From Blasia pusilla (lineage: Eukaryota > Marchantiophyta > Marchantiopsida > Blasiales), in assembly GCA_050084515.1 (NCBI GenBank), contig CM114272.1, forward strand, positions 14,074,001 to 14,138,000: a stretch of DNA of 64,000 bases, given 5' to 3'. Positions 11,707-24,262 of this stretch are shown piece by piece; within the stretch, counting starts at the first letter, position 1; each line of letters opens with the position of its first letter. A program made the translations under genes and the position numbers. The notes under the pieces were generated by a model. That model saw nothing but the letters and a program-made list of their open reading frames with translations, searched no databases and was not told the DNA's origin.

Positions 11707-11823
11707 TTGTACTTCTTATCTCGTTGTTTGGATTCCATGAATAAGCATGGGATTGTGTGTGTTTGTGTGTGTGTTCGATGATAGTGAAGAATGTTATGTA
11801 ACAATATGTATGTGCACGATAAC
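11707..11823. repeat. About 95-bp copia-associated repeat, copy 2 of 3
   Basis: It shares TCTCGTTGTTTGGAT and the GTGTGTTTGTGTGTG..GTATGTGCACGA core with copies at 10,326 and 12,339. The surroundings at 11,500-12,100 contain no recognisable gene. Confidence 0.6.
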
Positions 11824-12099
11824 TATCACATCTTTTAGAATATATCGATCAGATATAGTAGAGCGCCTTCTCGAGTAATGGAGGACAGGCTCAAGAGGTC
11901 AAGGATAACATGCTGAAGTCCTAAGAAACCTGAAAGAGCAGGTTTTCACCTTGTTTCGGCTCATTTGGAGCCATATTGAGGAACTTACTATTTTAGGTAA
12001 GTACCATTGTGAATATATGTTAACTTCCTATTTTTTTAAGTGGCACTTGATCTCCTACATTACGTCAAGAGCCAAGGAGGTGACTTGGGAGCATAGGTT

Positions 12100-12345
12100 A
12101 CGATGGAGAGAGCTTGGGAGAGGGGAGGGGTATACCTCAAGGAGAGAGAGCTTGAGAGCTCATTCTCTGTTTGTTGAACCTATTGGCACGAGGTGACGGA
12201 GCTATGGTCCCTTGTCTTGTCAGTGTAACCCAAGCCTCTCATCACGAGAGTGGGTTTGGTTTGACATTGAGAAAGATATGTGAGAGTGCACACATGTGAG
12301 AACTATGGTATTATGAGAGAGATTGGATCCTATTTTATTGGAGAT
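12100..12345. repeat. Dispersed repeat, copy 2 (with 3.2 kb)
   Basis: Second copy of the roughly 240-bp segment at 3,225-3,470, in the same orientation. It runs directly into the 12,339-12,463 repeat, consistent with both being parts of one LTR or leader. Confidence 0.65.
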
Positions 12346-12463
12346 ATTTTGGAACTGCTTGTCTCGTTGTTTGGATGCCACGAGTTAGCATGGGATCGTG
12401 CGTGTTTCTGTGTGTTTTTTGTGACAGCGATATATATTGTGTAGCAATGTGTATGCGCACGAC
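12339..12463. repeat. About 95-bp copia-associated repeat, copy 3 of 3
   Basis: Third copy of the repeat at 10,326 and 11,707, with the shared phrase AATGTGTATGCGCACGACA. 12,470-12,940 beyond it contains only a short minus-strand frame (12,548-12,736) without a recognisable domain. Confidence 0.6.
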
Positions 12464-12944
12464 ACATGTCAGGTATCTACTTTGCAGTTGATTTAATTTA
12501 CAAATTCCATTTATAGAAGAGCAACGAGGATACACCTGCTCTATATCTCATGTTTGTAGCATAATATTTACAATTTCATCCACTTTTTTGAATAGGTTCA
12601 CTTGCTTCAACATGGGGCCAACGTCCAAATTTATTTGCTGCTCCTTTCTATGCACCAAATACCACCCCTTAGCCATCTCCTTGTGATCCTCGTGTACCAC
12701 TTGGTAATGTTTCATCCTAATTATAAGCACTTCCATAATATGCCATGGTCGTAATTGAATATTTGTAGGTTATGACATAGTGTCGTATAGGATATAGTGT
12801 CGATCACATTTGTAACACGCTAGTAACAGTTTGTATAACTACTTTTCTAGTTCTCTTCATATGTAGAATCTTCAATCAGACGGATGAAAAGAAAATAGGA
12901 GTTTGATGCATGGAAGGCAGCCATCAAGCTTTGAGAACGAGCAT

Positions 12945-14905
12945 AAATGAAGGTAGTTGTTGTGATCACCAATGAGGGTGAAATAGTGTATGGATGTGAT
13001 GGGAAAAGCAGTTGGTTTGATGATATGAAGGTGTTTGTGCACCGTCACTTAGACATAGGTATTGTTGATGTTAGTAAGCAAAAACATAATTATTTGAAAT
13101 CAATTGGTAGGGACATTTATGCTCGCTATGATTACTTGGATGGGTAGATTAGTGACAAAATTTGGGGAAACGTTCTCCAAGATATCAAAGAGAGAGAGAG
13201 AGAGAGAGAGAGAGCTCCTTAAGAGGATGTGGACAAAGGCACGGAGTGCTCCTGAGTGTCCCACCCATCCAGATATAAATCCTAAAATATGGGAGAGCTT
13301 GAAAACTTATTGATTGTCTTATGAGGGACAAATTAATTCAAAGTGGATGAAGCTAACCGTTCAAAGGTGGAGCATCCAAAATCGCAATAGAAGATGTGGT
13401 ATAGCAGAAGTGAAGAATATTTTGGTATGGCTTTTGATTTCATTTCAATCAGATTTCTTTGAAAGCACCAAATTACCTAATGTAGGTTTTAGACTATTTA
13501 GATAATTTGACTTATTTTTGTCATGCACTCTAGAGGAAAGAAAGGGGGACGAGTCCATCCTTGCAAGAAATTAAATAATCCTTGGGAACAGTGAAAGAAT
13601 CCCCAAGCCAAGTGACAATGAGCAAGGTTTATCCCACATAAATTCTAGTGATGAATTACAATTAAATTTTACTTTCAAAAATCCAAACTTTGCTCTAGTG
13701 TACTCTTGCATGTATTAAGTTTAGTGCACATAAATATGTAGGAAAGTTGATATTCACATGGTGATGTAATATTTTCCAGCAAGGTAATTAATTGTTTATG
13801 CAAAGATATGGTTCCGAGTTCTTATCTATATCTTTGAGTATGTAGAGTGGCATTTCTTCCTTGACAGACCAAATTGAAGTGGTAGAGAAAGATTTGGGAT
13901 GCCTTAAAAGTGGCATAGACAAACTGATGGGTATGATGACATAGTTGAAGGGCTTAGTAACTGAGGGCCAAACATCAACACAATCTGCTCCTAAGATTGT
14001 AGAAGTTGAAAAAACTCCATGAGTTGTGGTAACTCCTATCCCGTCACTTGTAGGACCAGTTGATGGTAAAGATCCACACCCTTTCTCTACTCTACCAAAG
14101 CCTTCAGAGCTCTCCAAAGAGACTTTGCCATATACCACAAAAAGTGATAAAAAGACTTATGTGTCTTGTCCTGATGTGATAGATTTAGAGGCTTCCCAAA
14201 AGGAGCCTATTGATCCCCTAGGTATAGTTCCTCAACCTGAAAACAAGCAAAAGGAAAGACTACAAGGAGAAGAAGAATGCTCCAACACTTTTGGAGAGGA
14301 AAGAAAGGAACGTTGTTAGTTTCATTTGCCTTGTACTAAAATATTTCTTTATATATGATTTGTTTGTTTTTGTTTGTTTGAAATTTCCAACATTGGAGTA
14401 ATAAGTAGTGATTCAATTTTACATTGATGAAACCCTTGCAACATATAGACTACTCATAAAAAATTCCCAACTTTGGTTTGAGTTTTACGAAGGTATCATT
14501 TCTTATGTTATCTTGTGGACAACATCTTATAGAAGAATATGTTTTGCCTACATAGAAAACAATTGAACTACACAAGCTAATGATTAGAGTCATTGATGTA
14601 TTGTGTAGTTGGTAATTGGAGACGAGGTTTTCTTGTCGCAAAATAAGAAAGGGTGGCAACATGTAGGTAGAGGCAAGATATCAAGCCTTTCTGGTAGAGA
14701 CAAATGCAATGTTAAAGTAATACCACTTGGAGTTGTTAAGGTGGAAAATTTGAAACTTTAAGATCCGGATGCCAAGCTACCTTATCCAACTGCGGAGGAT
14801 GACCCTCCACAGATATTGGTTGTTGATGCTTTCGGTACTTTAGTGTTGTGGCCAAAGAGGTCATTACAAACAAAAATTATGCTCCTTAGTGTTTATTTTT
14901 TGGGA
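12945..14905 (+). pseudogene. CACTA accessory gene remnant (transposase_24/TNPA-like)
   Basis: Degenerate second gene of a CACTA (En/Spm-type) element. The start VVVVITNEGEIVYG..FDDMKVFVHRH (12,947-13,060) and the later IWESLKTY.LSYEGQIN..W (13,288-13,360) fit the plant transposase_24 pattern, including the W..L..Y(W) element also seen at about 47,850-47,880. A coiled-coil-like part (about 13,840-13,950) and an acidic, proline-rich stretch (14,026-14,319) follow. The end, GRGKISSLSGRDK..IPLGVVKV (about 14,665-14,745), aligns with GSGVISGFGGRNK..IPLGVVRV of the intact-boundary CACTA at about 49,585-49,670. Stops and a GA microsatellite interrupt it. It is too divergent to be the same element copy. 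Confidence 0.6.
13189..13214. repeat. (AG)n microsatellite
   Basis: Thirteen uninterrupted AG units inside the CACTA accessory gene remnant. The expansion encodes an RERERE tract and may have shifted the reading frame. Confidence 0.9.
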
Positions 14906-15244
14906 TAGGAAATCCATTTTTGCTGCTTATTGATCAACGCTATCTCTTGTGTTGATCATAACTCTTTTAAGTTCGGTTTTCTATTTCATATGCAAAGTAA
15001 AAACTTTCCTTACGAGATTCATCTTATGTTGAAACACATTTTTGGCTAACAATCAAGACCCTCAATTGTTTGATAATGAAATTCAATGAAGATTTTATAT
15101 TCACAAAATAATCAGCCTATAGCAATAGCCACAACAACCATCCCATATATGGCTGAGTGGAGTCTGACTTTCAAGGATCAACCCTCTTTCCAAATGGATC
15201 TTGATATGATTTGCAATTCTCTAAAAAAATACTTTCCCATAGTG

Positions 15245-15442
15245 GGTACTGTATCACTACATATAGTCAATAAATAGTGACAAGATTTGTCTAGTTGACA
15301 AACTTATACCATAATTAGTCATAATCAATTTCAAATGTAAGATTGATTGTAGTCTTTATGCTCATATTTATTTGAACAACACTAGTTTTAGTAACATGCA
15401 ACTAAAACTAGTACAAATCCCACTGTAGCACTACATTTAGTG
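15245..15442 (+). other. Candidate subterminal region of the first CACTA remnant
   Basis: ACTGTATCACTACA (about 15,249) recurs as ACTGTAGCACTACA (about 15,422), and several ACTAGT/TAGTCAT words lie between. A TAGTG at about 15,438-15,442 could be the right CACTA end. No partner end was found upstream, so this is a weak call. 14,905-15,240 has no recognisable gene. Confidence 0.3.
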
Positions 15443-15475
15443 TAAAAAAAACTAATAGATATTTATGTTGGATTC

Positions 15476-15815
15476 TCAACATCCACTTCTCTAAACACCA
15501 TTAATCTGATCGGCCCCCTGGTATGAGGAGAAGCCTAGATTGATGGTTCCGACTTAGATGTCGAAGGAGTCATAGTAATATGACGTAGCTGGTTTTAGGA
15601 GTAGCGTTACTAGATAAAAACCCTAGTTTTCCCAAGTAGTCAAATAGTCGGGAGCCGCAACGGTAGCGCATTCTCGTATGTCGAGTTATCTCTATGTTCA
15701 CGTTCCATTGAAGCTCTTCTGTGAGCGCACGGACGGACTAGGCCACTTTGTATCTCTAAGTTTTGTAAATATTTCAGTGATTTCGTCACTTTCTGTTTTC
15801 TCATAATTTGTGTCA
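15476..15815 (+). mobile_element. Tnt1-like copia LTR, isolated copy
   Basis: It starts TGTTGGATTCTCAAC and is closely similar along its length to the 5' LTR at 26,316-26,749, in the same orientation. The shared core includes ATCTGATCGGCCCCCT and GGACTAGGCCACTTTGTATC. It lacks the roughly 110-bp block with a 67-bp hairpin that sits inside the other copy, and has about 15 extra bases near its end. No internal retrotransposon sequence follows: the Helitron end lies at 15,825. I could not find matching 5-bp flanks, so whether it is a solo LTR or a truncated element is open. Confidence 0.75.
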
Positions 15816-15824
15816 CGTATACCA

Positions 15825-15865
15825 CTAGTAGGAATGCTCGTGTGATGCACCGGCGTCAAATTGTA
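15825..15865 (-). other. Helitron 3' terminal hairpin and CTAG end
   Basis: On the minus strand a short imperfect hairpin with a GTGCATCAC core is followed by a few bases and CTAG|T. This is the standard 3' terminus of plant Helitrons and acts as the transposition terminator. Confidence 0.8.
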
Positions 15866-15949
15866 CAATGATAATAAATATTGCATACAAAAAATGAAAA
15901 GATGAAAATCCTAGTTATTGCTTTTATCAATGCAACATTTCTAGTATAA

Positions 15950-17960
15950 ACATCGTTTTTTTTCAATGGATTTAGACTATCAGTTATCATATGGATTGAC
16001 TTGCTAGAACCTACTCTAGAAAAGGCAACATATAATTATCCGTGAGAAAATACAACATTTGGCAAGTAAATAAAAACTCTATCTAACGTTTGACCTTGAG
16101 ACTTATTAATGGTCATAGCAAAGGCTGGCCGAATAGAAAATTGAAATATTCGTAAATCATAAGGTAACCCTGACTCAGATGCAATCAACGGAGTGCGTGG
16201 AATAAACACTCAGGCTCCAATATTTTTCCCGTCATAATTACACAATCTATAAAATGTCGGCCAAATCCAACAATCACCAAGCGGGTCCCGTTTGCTTGTC
16301 CCTTTGCTCCATTCATATTCCGTAATAGCATAATTGAAGCTCCAATCTTCAACGTTAAGCAATGTGATGGCAAACATGTATTCAAGAATTGTGTTGGATA
16401 TACCAACCTCATCCTATCATCAATTATAGAATCAACATTTTAAAAAGTGTGCACCCAATAAGAGAAACAATCATTAGCATGAAAAGGATAATTTCTTATA
16501 ATACGAATTAACTATGTCTTCATTTCATATAAATTGAAGATATTTATGACATATTCAAATTACCTCTTCTGGAAATTGCGAAATAATTTTGGTATTGATC
16601 AAATCCACGGTAGTATTCTTTGTTGTAAGAATAAATGTACCCCCTCAAGAAGTCAATATCACTCCACTTATCAATATCACGTCCATAGACAATTTTAATC
16701 AAATAATTAAGTTTGTGACTCTTAGTAATCATCGCATTAGAATTCATATAAAATCATCTCCGGGCTCACAATGCAATGGTATCCAACCCTCGCCAACCTT
16801 CAATAACCAGTTTGCAAATACATCTTGCTCATGCCGTGCTTCTTCTAAACAATTTTGACATAAAATGAATGAGTACATCTTCATAAAATCCCATCAGATA
16901 GCAAAACCAAAAAAAGAAGGTTCAATCGTTGTTACCTTGCAAACAATTCAATCTCATGTTGGTAATGAGTTTCATTATTCTCACATGAGTCCAAATAAGA
17001 GATCTCCTAAGAGTTTCACGCACAACAGTTGGTCGATAACCATGATGTATTAGAGGAAGAAGTTGTTGAAAGTCACTACCAAATATAAATATCTTGCCCC
17101 CAAAAGGCAGATCTAATAATATAGGATCCACCAAACTCATGAAATCTTGGAAGGTACGATTTATTACCTCAAAAGCATGACAATGCGTCATAAGAGCTTA
17201 ATCCCATACGATCAACTTTGCATTCTATATTTTGCAATGTCATTATTAACAAATAAGCTAGAAAACACACAACAATTCAAAAAGTAAGAAATATTTATAC
17301 ATAATATATGAAGATAATAAAAATTTAATGGAAATTTAATTTTAAAACTGAATGAGAGAAATAAATAAATATTTGACATAAACTTACTTGCAAGTAGACG
17401 ATTCATGTATCTGCATAGGAATCTTAAATCAAGAAAGAGCAGTCCGGCCGCCATCCATTAACATACCAGAGGATACCAACTACAAGAGCAATATGACCCT
17501 TGCTTCGCACACTAGCAAGAAGAAGATTGTATATAAAGTTTTTCCCGTTCCACCACGACCATCAATGAAAATTAACTTTACCTAATAAGACCCAAATTAG
17601 CCACAATATATAGATATTAAAGAATTAAAACTTAGAAATAAATCTACAAATAGCATGACATATATAAAATGCACTTACAGAAGGTGGCGCATCGTTTATC
17701 ACGTGCTCTAAAAGAAGATGGACAACATCCCATATAGCTCGTTGTCCATCATTCAAAGAAATCTCCCCTCGTTAAACACGACCATCAAGCATTTCACGAT
17801 CATAGCACAACTCTTCTTCCTTTAAGCGCGAGATCGATAGATCCCGAGTAAAAAAAGTAGGTTGAGGTACGCCAGGAAAATCTGTAATACTTTTACCATC
17901 ATCTTGAACATGGTAATGGATCTCTAATAATGCAACATTAATAGTTTTAAGATCCAAAGG
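15950..17960 (-). pseudogene. Helitron PIF1-like helicase domain, degenerate
   Basis: Superfamily 1 DNA helicase part of the Helitron protein, expected to unwind DNA during rolling-circle transposition. From N to C: EEELCYDREML (about 17,780-17,820), Walker A GRGGTGKT (about 17,535-17,560) with a frameshift directly after it, and the Walker B-containing segment FGGKIFIFGSDFQQLLPLI (about 17,050-17,110). RIMKLITNMRL (about 16,945-16,980), YPTQFLN and LKIGASIMLLRNMNGAKGQ (about 16,290-16,350), and AFAMTINKSQGQTLD near 16,080-16,130 follow. An AT-rich stretch at 17,590-17,690 may be an intron. Several stops confirm inactivity. Confidence 0.8.
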
Positions 17961-18118
17961 AAGATTATAAATTCCAATTCTCTACATCAAATAAAAAAAT
18001 TAAAAAAAAAACTTAAAGAAAAACATAAAAATCAATAAAATTTTGTAATAGATAAATAAAAAATTCAATAATATATAGAAGGCATAAATATTACCTCACA
18101 TCTTTGATGTAAGAGATC

Positions 18119-21100
18119 TTATGATAGTGGAGCTAAAAAAAGTTCCCATACCATACCATGAACAACAAGCGTGTTGTACAAAAGAATAATGGAAAAGAGC
18201 AAAGGCAATGAGTAATTAGTACAAATTTGTACCGCCTCTTCAAAGCATGAAAAAACCTCCCTGTCATCTTCTAATAATCCCATTTGAATAGTTGTTTCCT
18301 TAAGAGGAGAATAAACAACACCATCAATCATCCTTAAATCTTGATAAGATTGAGCTCCTCTCACATGATGAAGAAATAATCTTAGCCAATGACGCTCCCC
18401 TTCACCTATATAAATTAACATAAAATTAAATATATTAAATAACCCAAAAAAAGAAGTGAATAATATTATATTAAGTTAACCATCTATTTTTTGAATCACA
18501 AATAAACACATAGGAGAATCTTCACTTGGGTTAGTCACATACAAACTTCTGATTGGATGTCCACATCCTTTTCTTCGACGTTTACGTCGAACCCACGTCT
18601 TCTTATTCCAAGGGTAATGAGGAGGAAATTCCAAATATATGAGTTTTATAGCCGTAGGATCATATATGTTAGTAGCAAACCATTGAGTGACAGTGGTCTC
18701 CTTACTCGGTTCAAGAATATTACCCAAGAAGTCTCGATCGTGAAAATATACCATCTGACTATCATGGAGATGAACAATCAATCGTACAATACTTGGTTTC
18801 TCAACATGTAAAATAAACTTGAAGATTCTCCAACAAGCTTCTAAACAAGAAATATACCTTAAAAGAAAACAAAGTAAATATAGTTAGAGTCCAACGTTTC
18901 AATATTATAATATAATTTCAAAAAAACATGAAAAAAATACAAAGTCATGTACCTCGCATCAAGATATAAGGATGTCTCATCAATAATATATTTTGTAGAA
19001 GTACTTCTTTCCAATGTATAGGATATGGCATATGATCCCTTATATACATACTTATAGAAGTACTTCATATCCAATATGCTATTCGTTATCTCCAATTTGA
19101 TATGGCAATCAAATAAGGTACATAACATCGGATTATATGGAACCATCCAACGATTGTCCAAGTCATGATTTGACTTATGAATAAACATACCATTATCACG
19201 TATACATAAACACAAAGATAAAAAATAGATTAGTACTTAAAACAAACTTCAAAAGATAAACTGCCATGATATTTAAAAAATAAAAACAAATGTCAAGTTG
19301 ATTACCGCTTATAAATAGGATATCCACCCTCATTCTCCATGGTCATCAACGTAAATCGCATTGGGTAGACCTTAGAACATATTTTAGTTATTTTATCAAT
19401 ACACGGCGCATTGGGTAGACCTCAGAGCATATTTTAGTTGTTTTATCAATACGCGGCGCATTGGGACGAAATACTCCACATAGTCCATGTATCATACAAT
19501 TTCTCATAGTCCCATGAAGTTTCGGATGAGTAGTCGAATCAGGAATCTCATCTGATATAATATCGTCAAAATCAAAGGTTGTCATTGGCTTATCCTCCGA
19601 ACCAAGAATAATAAGAATATGCACATGTGGTACACCGCTCTTTCGAAACTCCACGACATGAATACAACCAACCACTCGCCCCAAAATACGCTTGTCTACA
19701 ATAAGTCTTAATAACTCTTTCTTTTTTTGTTGGAAAACGCGTAGAACTAAGTCTTTACGATTTGAGGTTGTTTGACCAGGAAATAGAGCATAAGTGATCT
19801 CAAGCCACTTAAGGTTGCACGTCATAGTCAAAAAGTAGTCAGGCTTTCCAAAATGTCTTACAATTGCCATAGCATCATGATACAATTGATGCATGTGTCG
19901 AGATCCTGCTATAAAAGAGGAAGGTCAAATAACACGTCTCCCTATAGCATGACCATCCTTATCATGTCTGGTTATACCATCTTTCACACATTAGTATAAA
20001 TCAGCTCTTAACTCTTTTTGATGTAACCGTATCCATGTCAATCGTTGCATCTCAATACTTGCATACATACCTACCATATATTCTCGAGTAAGACGACCAA
20101 ACCTCAATAACCTATTGCGATCTTATGCATTAGCTCTCATTTAGAGTCGAAATGGAGCAAATTGTAAAGCAGTAATAGACTTTGAACTTGCCTCATGAGT
20201 CGTCTCTCCACCTTGAAATTGTTCTTCTTCCATTCCCTCCCGAACATTATTAGAAAGATTCTCATCTGCATCTTCCTCCATCACGACATGCCCTCTTCTC
20301 GTTGCACTTCTTCTAAGATTATCCGCATTAGTAGGTATGCCAGGATGCCAACCAGCTTCATCATATAAAAAAGGTAATAAAAAATATAATGGAATATAGG
20401 CCTCATTCAAGTCAGACATATGACGGATACCTCCTCCATGTAAACAAACAATAATATCACGTCCTTCGCTAGGCTCACTTCAGTCTCGAGGAAAAATAGC
20501 AGCAATCTTCGAAGCAGTAGGCAATGTGTATCGTTTTGCATCAAGCCCTCGCTTGCAACCCTTGAAGAAAATATGAAAATGTGCATTATGTAAGTCTATG
20601 GCCACATATCGAAAGATAACAACATGTGGATTATGAACATGTAACATATCTTGTAATCCCCTAAAGATATAAACCCTCAATCGATCATTATTATATCTAT
20701 TCATGATCTTTCTCCTTTGTTCAATCTGATACTCATCATCGTGAATATAAATGTGTGCAAATTGTGGAGAATTACCATCGTCCGCATTAAGTGGTCCAAT
20801 ACCATGATAGATATCACCTTGAATTTGTAAGTTCCCCGCACCACCACCATGCTCTATAATATATGCTCCGGTAGATGCCAATTGTATAGCACTATTATAG
20901 GCACGGGCATAATGCAAAATAATGCAGACTATTTGACGTAACGATCGAAATCAACTCCAATAGAAAAGGAGGTGAAGCCTTCAAATATGGAAATTAAACC
21001 TTACCATGCTCACAACACATCCCAGATGGAGAGCTCAGAGATTGTGATGACTGAACTCTCACGCACTTCCAATTAAGCGCTTTGCAAGTCGAACACACAT

Positions 21101-22680
21101 CATTCATATGTCCAATGCTATAACGGCCAGTCATACGATCAATACGATCTCCCAACTGAAGAATTTTAATATGTTTCTCTTCAAATGCACGTATACGTGC
21201 AATATTCAATATCTTCCTCAAGTTCACCACCCTTCCACATGTCACATTTGGAACTGCATCAAATACACGATCTTCATTCACCTCCGTGTAAATCTCATGA
21301 CCATCATTTTCAGGTTTACTATTCCTTCTCGAACATTCTCCAGATTGTCCTCCATGAGGCAATCCAACCAAATGAGCATGCCCCCGTCTTGGACCATAAG
21401 TTCAAGCAACTCAAAGCATATCATGAAGTCTTTGAGGGTTGGAAGGAACACAAAGACTACAAAGAAAACAATTTAAAATCTAAAATTAGCGGAGAGCGAT
21501 AATAAAACCTCAAGGAAAAATAAAATTTTAGAAATAAATAAAAGGCTATAAAGAAGAAGTATATATTGGAGATTGCGCAATAATAGTCATCAACTCAGGA
21601 ACTACATCATCCGTCCTTATTATATGCCTGAAAAACAACCAACTTTTAGAAAAATAATAATACGAATATTTTGAAATATATACATACATAAAGTTTGTGG
21701 AGTGGAAGAAAGAAAAGTATACCTTATATTATCTTCAACATCAATGTCATCAATTCTAGATGTAGTTGTAAGAGCTACTACTTCCTCAATAGGAGCAAGA
21801 CCTACTCTATTAGATATATTTGGCCTTATCGACATATCACCAATACTCGCCCCATTAGTTAGCTCCAGCATATCACCATGTTTGCGTTTTTGTCCTTGCG
21901 CTCGCGCAACTTGAAGCATGTCATGTAATCATAGAAGATTGGAAAGAAAAAGAAGACTACAATAAAAACAATTATGACAGTGGTAGTCATGAGACTTTCA
22001 CGTTAGAATTGAAAAAAAAAACTTTAAAAAATCAAAAGACAGTCATAGAATAGAAACGTAGATAGGAGAGGATGTAACCACATCATTAGAGGGCCCAACC
22101 ACATTTTATACACTTTTTAGTCGCGTGCAAAACAAACATATAAACTATGTACTATGTCAAAACTATGTACATAGTTTATATACTATGTCAGTATATAAAC
22201 TATGTAAGCCAAAATTAGACAAAACATTATAATTTTATATATACAAAATGAAATAAAGTAAAATGATACCTCAGATCCATAATTAAATGTCTTCGACTTT
22301 ATCCTTGAGCTCTCGCAACTTTAAGCATTTCACATACTCGTGGTGGATTTGGACAACTACAAAATAAAAGAAATAACAAAATCTTTATAAATAATTTTGA
22401 ACCTGAATATAAATAAAGAATAGTAATCAATTAAAATAAAAATATTGCTAAAAAAACCTCACATTTCCGATGTTGTACTTGTATAAGGATGTACAAAGCG
22501 CGTATCTTGAAGCGCTCGCCTTTTTCTTTGGGTCTCTGTCTTTTTAGCCTTCTTTGATGCAAGACGTGTGTTGCGTGTTCGGTTGCCTTTTTAGCTTCTT
22601 TGATGCAAGATGCGACGTTCGTAATATCAAGGAAATGCCTTTTACCATTTTGTCGTGATACTTGATCCATATCCATCATA
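18119..22680 (-). pseudogene. Helitron Rep (HUH/Y2) protein, degenerate
   Basis: Helitron replication initiator spread over several minus-strand segments. 22,431-22,679 carries the usual N-terminal KRHFLDITNV and basic region. 20,994-21,371 holds a zinc-finger-like segment ending MCCEHGKV. 20,480-20,917 and 20,141-20,419 give HNPHVVIFRYVAID, YIPLYFLLPFLYDEAGWHPG. 19,388-19,894 has HFGKPDYFLTMTCN and the HUH site in GVPHVHILIIL (about 19,620-19,655), with both histidines present. 18,859-19,215 has the tyrosine motif YKYVYKG (about 19,035-19,060), with its tyrosines still present. 18,119-18,781 contains the linker with EGERHWLRLFLHHVRGAQSY. Stops and a 50-bp duplication break it. Intervening AT-rich gaps may be introns. 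Confidence 0.8.
19357..19456 (-). repeat. 50-bp tandem duplication inside Rep
   Basis: Two adjacent 50-bp units beginning CGCATTGGGTAGACC, at 19,357 and 19,407, differ at only a few positions. Fifty is not a multiple of three, so the duplication shifts the Rep reading frame just downstream of the HUH-containing segment. Confidence 0.85.
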
Positions 22681-22792
22681 CGACAATTTTTTTTGCAGAC
22701 AACTTTTTTCTTCGATTAAATATAAAGATATACTTGTAAAAATGAAAACATAGATACTTCACAAAAATGGTGAGTTTTTTATAAATGATATT

Positions 22793-23823
22793 TCAGAAAG
22801 ACAATGAATCTAGTATCAAGCGAGACTCAGCAATACTAATTTCACTTGAGTCATCGAAGTCATGGGAATGACCATTACTAAGAATCCAAGACCCATACTC
22901 CATAGCGTCTCGCACAAAGGAATGGCCACAAGATATGGGGAGAGAGGAAGGAATGCAATCATTACTCGAATCTGTATCTCCTTCTTCCTCCTCACCTTGG
23001 GATAACACAACGTTAATACCTTGATAAATAGGTTCTATTACTGGCGTTGATAGAACTCTTGCTAGATTCCCTTTGCACACTTGCCTTACTTCCTCAATCG
23101 GTACCATCATGTACTTATTATCTACCTCCTCGTAAACAATAGGTGTTGGAATATAGCCATCACTCGAAACTTGTACAACTTCAATTCGCTCATAATTTGT
23201 AAGCACGGGCTCATACGTTTCTTCACCAAGAGGAACATACGACTCACCATCACTACCTTGCCTCATTATTTTTGAAATCCTCGCTACCTCCTACACTTCT
23301 CCGCCACAACATGCAAATCTGCAATATATCATTGCATTTAAATAATTTAACATATACAGAAAAACCAATGTAGGAAAGAGTTTTCAAAGTGGTCTCAATA
23401 TGAGTATGATCCAACCCAAAAAATGGACTCTCCTGACTAATTACGCTCATTGCTATATTCACCATTTCACTCATGACGAGGAGAAAGAATACCCAACATC
23501 AAATCTCCAACTTCATGACTATCACCACTATTGTCGATATCCCCATATTCCCTATCAAACTTATCACCGAAATACCATCCCTCATAATCATAAAGAGAGG
23601 TGGAAGAGTACTCTACATCATCATGTTCTATGAGACCAAGGCATACTTCTATAGAGTATCTCCCATTACTATTAAGAGTATCCACAACTTCTTGGCCTTT
23701 GCCAAATTCTCTAACTTCCTCAACCTCATTGAAAACATTAGGAGGAAAGGACAAAGAAGGCTCTTCATTAAATAATTTTATTTTACTTTGCAAGCAAGAC
23801 AAAGAAAAATTTATGCTCCTCAT
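22793..23823 (-). CDS. Unrecognised acidic protein pieces in Helitron 5' half
   Basis: Two minus-strand frames (23,467-23,823 and 22,793-23,266) encode acidic, low-similarity protein with no domain I recognise. They include DSSNDCIPSSLPIS and a run of Glu residues in SQGEEEEGD. They precede the conserved Rep segments in the direction of transcription and lie within the Helitron boundaries. They may be N-terminal exons of the Rep-helicase or a captured host fragment. Confidence 0.35.
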
Positions 23824-23859
23824 CTCTCTCTACTATATATTCAGGACTCCCAATCTCTA

Positions 23860-24262
23860 GAATTGTATTCGCAATTAAGTCTTCTATTTCCAAGGACCCA
23901 ATCTCTACAATTGTATTCGCAATTGAGAGTCGGCATGGCAACGATTAGGCAATATAATTGGATGTAATGAAAAATATTATCAAAATTTCAATAAAACTCC
24001 AACCAAGATAATAATTCAACAAGATTAGAAAGTAAACTATAGCAATTTTTTCCCAAAAAATCCTTAATTATTCCTAGTCTCGTTCTAAGCCGGTTCCTTG
24101 GAAATAGAAGACCTTGCATTCAAAGCTGCTAAAGCAAGAAAAATGCAAAGAATGCAAAGTCTCGTTCTAAGCCCCAAAAATGCAAAGTCTCATTCTAAGC
24201 CGATTCCTTGGAAATAGACGACCCTACATTTGAAGCTGCAAGAGCAAGAAGAATGAAAGCTA
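23860..24262. repeat. Short local duplications near the Helitron 5' end
   Basis: CTCTA.AATTGTATTCGCAATT occurs twice (about 23,855 and 23,907), and a roughly 75-bp block starting TTCCTTGGAAATAGA occurs at about 24,092 and 24,206. They suggest repeated small duplications in the Helitron's 5' portion. The Helitron part beyond this block (24,263-24,593) has no recognisable gene. Confidence 0.6.
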
